Positions 1 through 5,869 of a stretch of 12,866 bases of DNA are shown here, one piece after another. The stretch comes from an uncultured Schwartzia sp. (GTDB taxonomy: Bacteria > Bacillota > Negativicutes > Selenomonadales > Selenomonadaceae): the NCBI GenBank assembly GCA_905373705.1, contig CAJPUA010000010.1:1-12866 (forward strand), in the 5' to 3' direction. Numbering within the stretch: position 1 is the first letter of the stretch; the number at the start of each line of letters is the position of its first letter. The notes under the pieces are model-generated. The model saw only the letters and a list, made by a program, of their open reading frames with translations, was not told the DNA's origin and did not search any database. The position numbers and the translations under genes are program-made.

Positions 1-367
1 ATAGAGAAACATACCGATCGTATCTTTTCCAGCCCACGCTCTGCCCGGGCAGGCGAAATTCTACAAAATACAGCGTTTTTCCCGCCCCGTCGCAAGTCAG
101 ATAATCCGCCCGAAAAAGCGACTGCCCAGGATCCTGCGTAAATACCGGGAACCCCTTGGTTACATACCGCATATTCGTCCCCGGCAGCGCGTAGGATAAA
201 AGCTCCGCCAATACCGTTCCTTCTGCCGTATCCGTCTTCATCGTCAGCATGACGTCATATACAGCCTTAGCGTCCGCCCAGGGCATGGCATTATCATGCC
301 GCAGAGCATCAACGAATCCCTGCCAAAATTTTTGGGGCGCGATTATACAATTGGCATCTTCCGCCAT
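1..367 (-). CDS. Unrecognised protein, N-terminal part (runs off window)
   Basis: An open minus-strand frame of about 122 codons runs off the left edge. The start chosen is the ATG at 367-365, because GGAGG lies at 380-376 with 8-nt spacing. The frame also stays open upstream to a TGA near 430, so a longer protein with a weaker start cannot be excluded. The sequence begins MAEDANCIIAPQKFWQGFVD and is mixed alpha/beta in character, with no signal peptide or membrane segment in the visible part. I do not recognise the family. It lies 111 nt downstream of the CsoR-like repressor gene on the same strand, with a perfect C4G4 palindrome in the gap, so it might be a target of that repressor. That link is inference only. 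Confidence 0.6.
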   Translation of the reverse strand, partial: MAEDANCIIAPQKFWQGFVDALRHDNAMPWADAKAVYDVMLTMKTDTAEGTVLAELLSYALPGTNMRYVTKGFPVFTQDPGQSLFRADYLTCDGAGKTLYFVEFRLPGQSVGWKRYDRYVSL

Positions 368-425
368 CTCATAAGCCTCCCGACCGAAATTATTCCCGCT
401 GCGCCCCCCGCTTTCCGTTTTGTAT

Positions 426-439
426 CATCCCCGGGGATG
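426..439. promoter_or_regulatory. 14-bp perfect palindrome, candidate CsoR-type operator
   Basis: CATCCCCGGGGATG is a perfect palindrome in the gap between the CsoR-like gene and the next minus-strand gene. CsoR/RcnR-family repressors are known to bind G/C tracts flanked by A/T-rich inverted ends, and this site has that general look. No clear -10/-35 pair is seen beside it. A role as operator is inference. Confidence 0.3.
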
Positions 440-478
440 GACAGGCGCCGCTTTGGGATTTCATCCGGCAAAAGTCTG

Positions 479-787
479 TCAGTGCAAAAACTGATCAATC
501 GCTTTATTTAACCGTTTCAAGGCCTCACGGTCATTTTCCTGAACCGCCTCGACAATGCAATGCTCCATATGATCCTTCAAAATGATTTTCCCAACATTCT
601 TTACGGCCGCGTCCACAGCGGAAATCTGAATAAGGATATTACTGCAATCCCGGTTTTCTTCCACCATCCGCCGAATGGACTGCAAATGCCCGATCAGCCG
701 CGCCATACGATTCAGCACCGCTTTCGTATGCGTATGCGAGTGGCCGTGCAAATCCCCATCCGCCGACGGCTTCTTATTCTCCGCCAT
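479..787 (-). CDS. csoR: CsoR/RcnR/FrmR-family metal-sensing transcriptional repressor
   Basis: A 102-aa all-helical repressor of the DUF156/CsoR family. Seen: the family core CSNILIQISAVDAAVKNV, and residues Cys48, His73 and Cys77 with the exact 25- and 4-residue spacings of the copper-binding Cys-His-Cys triad of CsoR. The N-terminal tail is His-rich (HGHSHTHTK, residues 14-22), which could add a metal site as in some nickel/cobalt or copper sensors of the family. Members act as tetramers that leave DNA when metal binds. The ATG at 787 is preferred over the GTG at 796, because GGAG lies 10 nt before the ATG but only 1 nt before the GTG. It starts 5 nt after the Hpt gene stop, so the two are probably co-transcribed. 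Copper specificity is likely but not proven; no copper ATPase or chaperone is in view. Confidence 0.88.
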   Translation of the reverse strand: MAENKKPSADGDLHGHSHTHTKAVLNRMARLIGHLQSIRRMVEENRDCSNILIQISAVDAAVKNVGKIILKDHMEHCIVEAVQENDREALKRLNKAIDQFLH

Positions 788-792
788 AGTAT

Positions 793-1152
793 TCACGCTC
801 CGTCCCGGTCTGCCAAAATTTTATAACGCTTCACTTCCCGGATCAGCTGCCGGTAATCCTCTTGCATATGATCGTCATATTTCCCCAGCCGCAGCGGGTC
901 GACGATCCGAACCACAATATCATAAAGCGGCGTAAGCCCCAGATTCGCGGTCAAATTTTTCAATGTCTGCGCATGATGAAACGCAGTATCGGCGTCCTTG
1001 TTATTTAGAGCCTGTCCCAAATCATCCAAAGCCGGCTCCACGACAAACCTTTTAAAACAACGGGCGTAAAAATCTTCTTTATGGGAAAAACGCGGCAACG
1101 CACTATCAATGTCGCATCCCCACGCCGCCAACTCATTGAGTAACGCACTCAC
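793..1152 (-). CDS. Hpt-domain protein lacking the phosphoacceptor histidine
   Basis: A 119-aa helical protein of the small stand-alone Hpt (histidine phosphotransfer) type found in Bacillota. Seen: EPALDDLGQALNNKDADTAF followed by HHAQTLKNLTANLG, which matches the Hpt signature AHTLKG..ANLG. The residue in the place of the phosphorylated His is Gln62 (codon CAG). Two His residues sit just before it (59-60), but not at the canonical position. Phosphotransfer by the normal route is therefore unlikely, and the protein may be a docking or decoy domain. The GTG at 1152 is preferred, since GGGAG lies 9 nt upstream; the GTG at 1158 would have only 3 nt spacing. It is first in the run with the CsoR-like gene. 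No histidine kinase or receiver gene is visible. Confidence 0.75.
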   Translation of the reverse strand: MSALLNELAAWGCDIDSALPRFSHKEDFYARCFKRFVVEPALDDLGQALNNKDADTAFHHAQTLKNLTANLGLTPLYDIVVRIVDPLRLGKYDDHMQEDYRQLIREVKRYKILADRDGA

Positions 1153-1270
1153 GCCCACTCACTCCCTTTTCGATATCTTTTCTGTTTATTTTACCATGTT
1201 TAAAGCAGAAAGTCATAGCGTTCGACCATTTTTTTACTGCCGTGCTTCATTCGCAAAAATATTGCTCTTC

Positions 1271-1299
1271 CCTTATTTTCTCGTAAGATATGCTATAAT
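1271..1299 (+). promoter_or_regulatory. Putative promoter of the class IV aminotransferase-like gene
   Basis: An extended -10 element, TGC-TATAAT, has its hexamer at 1294-1299. The -35 region 17 nt upstream is poor (CCTTAT), as is usual for extended -10 promoters. The gene starts 40 nt downstream, with AGAGGAGGG at 1324-1332 as ribosome binding site. Confidence 0.5.
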
Positions 1300-1338
1300 A
1301 GTCTGTGAAGATATACATGCCTAAGAGGAGGGCTTTAT

Positions 1339-2211
1339 GTGAAAGAACTGGCCTATATTGACGGCTCCTTTATTGAACTGACGGATTACGCCGTCCAGCT
1401 TGAGGACCGCGGCTATCAGATGGGCGACGGCGTCTACGAAACCATTCGCGTATACGATGGCACCTGCTTCGCCGTAAAGCGCCACCTGGCAAGCTACCGA
1501 CGCTCCATGCGGGAACTTTTGATCCCGATTACTGACACGGATGAAGAACTTTACCGCCTCTTCAACGAAATGATCGAGAAAAACGGTATGCAAAACGGCC
1601 TTATCTATTTCCAGCTGACCCGGGGCACCGCGCCGCGCCGCTATGAATTTCCCCAGCCCAGTCTTCCCCATTTGAACGTGATCCTGCGCGATACGCCAGT
1701 GCGGAGCGACTGGCAGGAAAACGGCATCCGCGCCGCGCTTATTGAAGATATTCGCTGGCTGCGGTGCGACATCCGCTCGCTGAACCTTCTGGGCAACATC
1801 CTGGCCGCCGAACAAGCGAAGCGCCTGGGCGCGGCTGCAGCGCTGCTCTATCGCCGGGAAAAAGACTTTATCACCGAAGGACTTGATCGCTCTTTCTTCC
1901 TCATTAAAGACGGCGTCCTTTGGACGCATCCCGCCGATAATTTCATCCGCAGCGGCGTCACCCGCTCCTTAATTAAGGAAAAGCTGGCTCCCCGCCTGGA
2001 TCTGACCCTGGTGGAAAAGAAATTCTCCCGGGAATTTCTTTTCAAAGCGGAAGAAGCCTTCTTCGCCGACACCGAAAACGAAATCGTCCCCGTGACCATG
2101 ATCGACCGAACCCCCATTGGCGACGGCCGACCGGGAAAAATAACCCAGAGTCTCCTTGCCGCCCTCCATACGCTTATCCAGGAAGGCGTCGATCAAGACG
2201 AGGACGAGTAA
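1339..2211 (+). CDS. D-amino-acid transaminase-like (class IV) protein without catalytic lysine
   Basis: A 290-aa full-length fold-type IV aminotransferase homologue, closest by eye to Bacillus D-alanine transaminase. Seen: EDRGYQMGDGVYE (residues 22-34), QLTRGTAPR (92-100), EDIRWLRCDIRSLNLLGN (136-153) and SGVTR (205-209). The family's Schiff-base lysine lies in CDIKSLNLL; here it is Arg146 (codon CGC at 1774-1776). The PLP-binding SSSN after TEG is LDRS (182-185), the usual SSTTSE is ADTENE (243-248), and the substrate-carboxylate His after PR is Tyr102. The frame is clean, so this looks like a maintained pseudoenzyme rather than decay. The start is GTG at 1339 with a strong AGAGGAGGG 6 nt upstream; the ATG two bases earlier is followed at once by TGA. 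A well-formed terminator follows. Its function is unknown. Confidence 0.85.
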   Translation: MKELAYIDGSFIELTDYAVQLEDRGYQMGDGVYETIRVYDGTCFAVKRHLASYRRSMRELLIPITDTDEELYRLFNEMIEKNGMQNGLIYFQLTRGTAPRRYEFPQPSLPHLNVILRDTPVRSDWQENGIRAALIEDIRWLRCDIRSLNLLGNILAAEQAKRLGAAAALLYRREKDFITEGLDRSFFLIKDGVLWTHPADNFIRSGVTRSLIKEKLAPRLDLTLVEKKFSREFLFKAEEAFFADTENEIVPVTMIDRTPIGDGRPGKITQSLLAALHTLIQEGVDQDEDE

Positions 2212-2318
2212 CACGATTTAACAAAAAATCTCCCGGCGCATTAATTCGCCTAGAACCTGAAACCGCTCTCCGTGCCCAAATACTTTGTCACTCGGATATG
2301 CCTCAAAAAAAACAGACC

Positions 2319-2348
2319 AAAGCGCAGCCAAGAATAGCTGCGCTTTTT
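2319..2348 (+). terminator. Rho-independent terminator of the aminotransferase-like gene
   Basis: A perfect 10-bp stem AAAGCGCAGC / GCTGCGCTTT with an 8-nt loop, ending in five T residues. It lies about 107 nt after the stop codon. Confidence 0.85.
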
Positions 2349-2480
2349 CTACAGATGACGCTCAAATTTAAGTGAGGAAAGCAACGACGCCACACGCCCT
2401 ACATGCGATGAGACACCACCATGAAGGGCAGGGATATAAGGGAACATATTCACGAAAATACGGTTGTCGGAAATTGACAT

Positions 2481-2498
2481 GCCTTCCCTTTTCGTCCA
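2481..2498 (+). repeat. Short direct repeat left of fic
   Basis: GCCTTCCCTTTTCGTCCA matches GCATTCCCTCTTTTCGTCCA at 3624-3643, with one substitution and a 2-nt gap. The two copies bracket the whole fic gene. The TTTTCGTCCA part is also a member of the candidate operator family described for fic, so shared regulation is an alternative to a mobility scar. Confidence 0.45.
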
Positions 2499-2508
2499 GC
2501 AACAACAA

Positions 2509-2542
2509 TTTTCATCCAAATCAACTTGGTTTTGGATGAAAA
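2509..2542 (-). terminator. Hairpin after fic, probable terminator built from the operator-like word
   Basis: A perfect 12-bp stem TTTTCATCCAAA / TTTGGATGAAAA with a 10-nt loop starts 2 nt after the fic stop codon on the minus strand. It is followed by a T-rich TTGTTGTT tract rather than a pure T run, so termination is plausible but not certain. The arm sequence repeats the word found at the fic promoter. Confidence 0.55.
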
Positions 2543-2543
2543 A

Positions 2544-3605
2544 TCATTTGCTGGCTGCCCGAACATAAAACGTGCTTCTGCCAACCCCTGCTCTGATAAT
2601 ATAGCCCTCCTCCGTAAGTTTCTTTAATGCGGCTAATGCCGAAGACCTTCCTATGCTCGGACAATGAACCACAACATCGGCTCCTGTGAACCTGCCGATT
2701 TTTTCTTTGGTATATCTTTTGACAATGTCATATGCCGTGCTGTTTTTCCCGCTTTCGGTCATAAATCCGACACGCTCTTCAAATTCTGTATAACAGGCCA
2801 GAATAGCCTGCAACATATATCTGATGAATGGCGTCGGATCATTTTTCTCCTCATACCATCCGACATCGGCTTCTTCGAGTGTATCGTAATAGCGATCCTT
2901 GGTTTTCTCTATCTGCTTTTCAATACTGATATATTTCCCCACATCATAGCCGTTTTTATATAAAAGAAGCAATGTGAGAAGTCTGCTCATTCTTCCATTA
3001 CCGTCATTAAATGGATGGATGCAAAGAAAGTCACATATAAATGCTGGTATCAGAATCAGTGCGTCTAGCTTCTCCTTTGCAATAGCCTGCTCGTAGGCGC
3101 GGCAAAGGCTTTCCACAGCATCCGCCGTGTCACGAGGAGCTATTGGCGTGAATCTGGTGATTACGGTTCCATCAGCCTTTGTTTCATTGATATAATTTTG
3201 AACGTTTTTAAAATGACCGCCGTAGGATGATCCCACTCGCTTCAAAAGATCCCGATGCAGCTGAAGAATATAAGAAGGGCGGATCGGGATATACGCATTA
3301 CTCTCATGAATGGTATTCAGCACGTCCCGATACCCCATGATCTCATTTTCATTACGGTTTCTGGGAGCTGTTTTTTCTTCAAAAAGCTGCTTCATACGAG
3401 TACTTGTCGTAACAATGCCTTCAATTTTATTGGATGCTTCCGTACTCTGTATTTTTGCAATCTCAATCAGACGCTCTAGCTCCACAGGCTTCTGCCTGAT
3501 AAATAAATCCTGCCGACCTTTGCACTCGTGTATCTTTGCGACAAGGTTCACTATATCTGTATCCCAAGCTTTATCTACAAGTCTGCTGTAGTCAAACGAT
3601 CTCAT
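2544..3605 (-). CDS. fic: Class II Fic protein (AMP-transferase) with C-terminal winged helix
   Basis: A 353-aa Fic-family protein. Seen: active-site motif HPFNDGNGRMSR at residues 197-208, complete with the catalytic His197 and the Gly-Asn-Gly-Arg anion pocket. The N-terminal inhibitory motif SNKIEG (58-63), with Glu62, makes it a class II Fic that is self-inhibited until the glutamate is displaced. The C-terminal part (about 285-353) reads as a winged helix (SIGRSSALAALKKLTEEGYI, then a wing RAGVGRSTFYV). Such enzymes transfer AMP to hydroxyl groups on target proteins, and self-modification is common. The start is ATG at 3605 with GGGGAG about 6 nt upstream. It stands alone with its own promoter and terminator, and its AT-rich make-up differs from the genes on its left. 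The target protein cannot be told from the sequence. Confidence 0.93.
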   Translation of the reverse strand: MRSFDYSRLVDKAWDTDIVNLVAKIHECKGRQDLFIRQKPVELERLIEIAKIQSTEASNKIEGIVTTSTRMKQLFEEKTAPRNRNENEIMGYRDVLNTIHESNAYIPIRPSYILQLHRDLLKRVGSSYGGHFKNVQNYINETKADGTVITRFTPIAPRDTADAVESLCRAYEQAIAKEKLDALILIPAFICDFLCIHPFNDGNGRMSRLLTLLLLYKNGYDVGKYISIEKQIEKTKDRYYDTLEEADVGWYEEKNDPTPFIRYMLQAILACYTEFEERVGFMTESGKNSTAYDIVKRYTKEKIGRFTGADVVVHCPSIGRSSALAALKKLTEEGYIIRAGVGRSTFYVRAASK

Positions 3606-3623
3606 AAGAGCTCCCCTCGTCTA

Positions 3624-3643
3624 GCATTCCCTCTTTTCGTCCA
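3624..3643 (+). repeat. Short direct repeat right of fic
   Basis: GCATTCCCTCTTTTCGTCCA is the right partner of the copy at 2481-2498. It lies in the fic 5' untranslated region, just downstream of the -10 box. Confidence 0.45.
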
Positions 3644-3666
3644 ATCATAGTAGAATTTGGACAAAA
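3634..3666. promoter_or_regulatory. Imperfect inverted repeat over the fic -10 box, candidate operator
   Basis: TTTTCGTCCAA (3634-3644) and TTTGGACAAAA (3656-3666) are inverted copies with one mismatch, spanning the -10 hexamer and part of the spacer. A third, weaker copy (TTAGACAAAA, 3677-3686) lies just upstream of the -35. Related words form the hairpin after the gene. The likely binder is the Fic winged helix itself; this is inference. Confidence 0.4.
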
Positions 3667-3672
3667 AATCAA
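3644..3672 (-). promoter_or_regulatory. fic promoter
   Basis: TTGATT (3672-3667) and TATGAT (3649-3644) with a 17-bp spacer on the minus strand. Transcription would start near 3637, about 31 nt before the fic ATG. Confidence 0.6.
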
Positions 3673-3825
3673 GCTGTTAGACAAAAAACAGGTTAGTCAA
3701 ACTGGAGTTTTGATCATGCCTATTCGCGCGAAAAAGCCAGTTGCCCAGACTAGTACAGTTGCCTTATTTAATACTGCAATTTACCTTTTAATAACAGAAA
3801 CCTTAATATTACAGGACCTTCTCAG

Positions 3826-3960
3826 CTATTTCCTTTCGTCTCTTGACATCCATACTACCGTCTCAATGTGCGAGGAAACTGCTTTCTTGATGTCACCCGT
3901 AACAGGGAAGAAGTCCACGAAAAAGGTCGTATTAGGAAAACGGTCTACCGGTTTTTACTC
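3826..3960 (-). pseudogene. Decayed 3'-end remnant of rlmD
   Basis: On the minus strand the frame reads KPVDRFPNT, then about 18 extra residues including FFVDFFPVT, then SHIETVVWMSRDERK and a TAG stop at 3828-3826. The real rlmD end at the right edge reads QPVDLFPMTSHVETVVWM. The match covers the last part of the methyltransferase fold, including the Glu of HxET, the family's conserved general base. An in-frame TAA lies at 3957-3955, just before the KPVD segment, and no upstream methyltransferase sequence is present, so it is not functional. It is a second copy of the rlmD end some 8.8 kb from the first, best read as an attachment-site scar of an element inserted in rlmD. The origin of the extra 18 residues is unclear. 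Confidence 0.8.
3847..3864. repeat. Left copy of 18-bp direct repeat (attachment-like core)
   Basis: CATCCATACTACCGTCTC, identical to 12664-12681. It corresponds to the minus-strand codons for ETVVWM in both the rlmD remnant and the functional rlmD. Similarity continues weakly on both sides. Confidence 0.7.
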
Positions 3961-4032
3961 GTAAGAGGAAAATGATCTAAGTCGGAAGCCCCTGAAAACA
4001 CTGGATTTTTTCGTGGATATGTTTCCTATGAC
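3899..4032. repeat. Imperfect inverted repeat carrying an FFVDxFPxT fragment in both orientations
   Basis: Arms at 3899-3924 and 4007-4032 match at about 19-20 of 26 positions. On the minus strand the left arm encodes FFVDFFPVT; on the plus strand the right arm encodes FFVDMFPMT. Both resemble the VDxFPxT motif of RlmD. Synonymous-type differences between the arms suggest both were once coding copies, one of them inverted. Confidence 0.5.
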
Positions 4033-4094
4033 TGTGTTTTGGCAGTTTTCTGGATATATTTCCGATTACTCCGCAGGCCTCTCCTTTCTGCTAA

Positions 4095-4620
4095 TCAAAA
4101 CCTTTCATGATGAACTTTCTTAAAGTCAAAGTCGCTTTCTTGATATGCTGCCTTTGTTTCTCCTTTGCCGCCAAGTGCTATCAGATTCAAGACAGCATAT
4201 CCATTCGGCACATTTAACAGCTCGCGGATTTCTTCATCCGATGATTTGCGCCTGCCTTTTCTGTTCCGGATCTGCACCCAGCAGGCACCGATGCCGTACT
4301 GCTCTGCGGTCAGCAAGATATACGATGAGACAGCCGCTCCATCCTCGATCCAGAATTCACCGCGGTCAAGCTTCACCATAACAACCACCACCACATCCGC
4401 ACCGATGATCTGTGATCCGCCAAGGCTTTTACAGGCAGCGTATCCTTGATTGTTTCCTTGTCTCTTACCACCACAAATTCAACGAGTCTATGTTCGAAGG
4501 AAGACGGCACAGTAGCGCGACCTTCATGATTTCATTGATGATCTCATCGCTGATATGTTTATCGGTATATCGTCTTGTCGATTTCCTTTTTGCTATTAAT
4601 TCAAATAGCTTGTTTTTCAT
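4095..4620 (-). pseudogene. Nitroreductase-family pseudogene (two frameshifts)
   Basis: The reading starts well: ATG at 4620 with GGAGG 7 nt upstream and a nitroreductase N-terminus (LIAKRKSTRRYTDKHISDE). The frame is lost near 4505-4522, where the segment SSFEHRLVEFVVVRDKETIK continues in a second frame. It is lost again near 4418-4430, where GSQIIGADVVVVVMVKLD and the C-terminal half (EDGAAVSSYILLTAEQYGIG, then LLNVPNGYAVLNLIALGG) continue in a third. Joined, the pieces give a normal-length member of about 170 residues of the FMN-dependent NAD(P)H nitroreductase family. The 3' segment alone is an open frame of 99 codons, but it lacks the flavin-binding N-terminus and a credible start. It is the last gene of the ruined operon. 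Confidence 0.85.
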
Positions 4621-4643
4621 AAAATCCTCCATCAAATTCGTAT

Positions 4644-5211
4644 CTACTCCCCTACGATCTCTTTATAACAGAAACAGTCCTTCGTGTGGGAATTGATCAC
4701 ACCGACCGATTGCAAGTAGGAGAAAAGGGAAACGGAACCGGCATACTTCATCCCACGCTTCTTCAAATCCAACGCCATCGCATCGCTGTACCGGTTAGTC
4801 GTCACACCCGGTTCCTCGTAGATACTTTTCCCATCTGTAAAATGCCAGACATAAGCATCAAACGATCCATACTCCTGGATGATCTGGTCGCGGCTAATCT
4901 CACTGGTGGTAATAGAACCTCTGATCTTGGGTTCGCTCCTGATAATCCCCTTATCCTGCATCAGTTCTGCAACTTTATCATCTCCATAATCGGCAACCTT
5001 ATGAAGGTCAAAGAAGTCATAGCCCGTCTCGAAGTTTTCCCTTTTGTGCAGGAGTGTCCGCCATGAGAGGCCCGCCTGGAACAGCTCCATCACGAACATC
5101 TCATAGAGCATCCGCTCATCATGGCACAACCTGCCTCACTCTTCGTCGTGATATTTCAGATAGAGCGGGTCTTTCTGGCAATCTCCCGGGCATCGTTTTA
5201 TTATCGGTCAT
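4644..5211 (-). pseudogene. tag: DNA-3-methyladenine glycosylase I pseudogene
   Basis: A Tag-family glycosylase removes 3-methyladenine from alkylated DNA. Seen: RCP and KDPLYLKYHDEE near the N-terminus, ERMLYEMFVMELFQAGLSWR, ALDLKKRGMKYAGSVSLFSY and NSHTKDCFCY. The zinc-site residues of the family (N-terminal Cys and His, C-terminal His and Cys) are still readable. Two lesions break it. The original start, ATG at 5211 overlapping the stop of the gene before (ATGA), is out of frame with the body because of a small indel in the AAAACG run. A TGA at 5138-5136 replaces the Trp codon expected in HDEEWG. The remaining open part could start at TTG 5129, but it would lack the N-terminal zinc ligands and is unlikely to be active. 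Confidence 0.88.
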
Positions 5212-5825
5212 TTTTTCACCACTACCGTCATCATTATCAGATCGTCCTTCCCGGTACTCTTAATCCCGTCTTCTTCCAAATCTTTTGCAATCCACCCGAT
5301 TTCAGCGCTTATCCTCGACTTCCATAACTTCGCCAATGAAAAACCAAGCTCACCCTTGTTGTAGCCGAAGGCAAGCAGTTGATCCTGAAACTGCTGCATA
5401 TCAGCAGACATTTTTTCCTTATGGAACGTATCCTGATACAGTTTCCGGCAGACAAAAGTCAGATTGGCTTCCTTATATGCCACGCCTTCACCCAAGGGCA
5501 CCGATGTCAGACCGACCGCTTTGATTTTATCTCCGTCCCGTCCGGAGTGGCTGCCCAAATAACCCATCGCTTTCCGGTATTCTTCCGGAAAAAAGCTGAC
5601 AGTAAAATAATCGCTGTCCTTCAAAAATTCCCAGGTATAGCGAGCCGGATTCACATATACGGTCACAACTGGTTTGCCCAATTTGATTCCTCCCCAAAGA
5701 GTTTCCAAACTGCCCCAACCGATGGTACATGCATTAAAATGGTCATGGGGCCCGGCCGTCACCAGTCCCCACTGGTTGTTAAACATATCAAAAGGTTTAA
5801 AGCTTTCTGTTTCAAAAGGTTTCAT
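5208..5825 (-). CDS. Flavin reductase-like domain protein, altered C-terminus
   Basis: A 205-aa protein of the flavin reductase-like, FMN-binding split-barrel family (flavoredoxin type). Seen: WGLVTAGPHDHFNACTIGWG (residues 19-38), KPVVTVYVNPARYTWEFL (51-68), FTVSFFPEEYRKAMGYLGSH (74-93) and FVCRKLYQDTF. These match the FMN-binding core. The last 60 or so residues (from about FQDQLLAFGYNKGEL to TVVVKK) do not show the usual ending of the family (a DYHRM..GEI-like strand), so the 3' end may have been replaced or shifted. The ATG start at 5825 has AAAGGAG about 10 nt upstream. The stop overlaps the old start of tag (ATGA). It is the only gene of the tetR-flavin reductase-tag-nitroreductase run still open end to end; whether it is functional is doubtful. 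Confidence 0.75.
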   Translation of the reverse strand: MKPFETESFKPFDMFNNQWGLVTAGPHDHFNACTIGWGSLETLWGGIKLGKPVVTVYVNPARYTWEFLKDSDYFTVSFFPEEYRKAMGYLGSHSGRDGDKIKAVGLTSVPLGEGVAYKEANLTFVCRKLYQDTFHKEKMSADMQQFQDQLLAFGYNKGELGFSLAKLWKSRISAEIGWIAKDLEEDGIKSTGKDDLIMMTVVVKK

Positions 5826-5869
5826 ACAATCAATCTCCTTTCCCCAAAACGGGTCCTTCCCACATTGTT

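Larger units (their letters stand above)
2212..2543. other. Non-coding stretch between aminotransferase-like gene and fic
   Basis: No convincing gene is seen on either strand. It holds two convergent hairpins (2319-2348 on plus, 2509-2542 on minus) and the left copy of a short direct repeat. The part from 2349 to 2480 shows nothing I can name. Base composition falls from GC-rich to AT-rich across this stretch, suggesting a join between core and acquired DNA. Confidence 0.5.
3673..4094. other. Scarred non-coding stretch with rlmD fragments
   Basis: No intact gene is seen. From 3689 to 3825 nothing can be named. From 3826 to 3960 lies a minus-strand rlmD 3'-end remnant, and around 4007-4032 a second short fragment in the opposite orientation. 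A plus-strand open frame over 3710-3964 is an antisense artefact of the remnant. The stretch looks like the left boundary scar of the island. Confidence 0.5.

Noticed and set aside
1159..1260. Promoter for the Hpt-CsoR run on the minus strand
   Set aside because: A TAAAAT-like -10 is present, but no -35 at proper spacing was found, so it was not listed.
1321..1929. Long minus-strand open frame of 202 codons
   Set aside because: It lies antisense over the aminotransferase-like gene, whose family motifs, promoter and ribosome site are clear.
3710..3964. Plus-strand open frame of 84 codons left of the island
   Set aside because: It has no ribosome site or recognisable protein, and it overlaps the minus-strand rlmD remnant, which explains the sequence.
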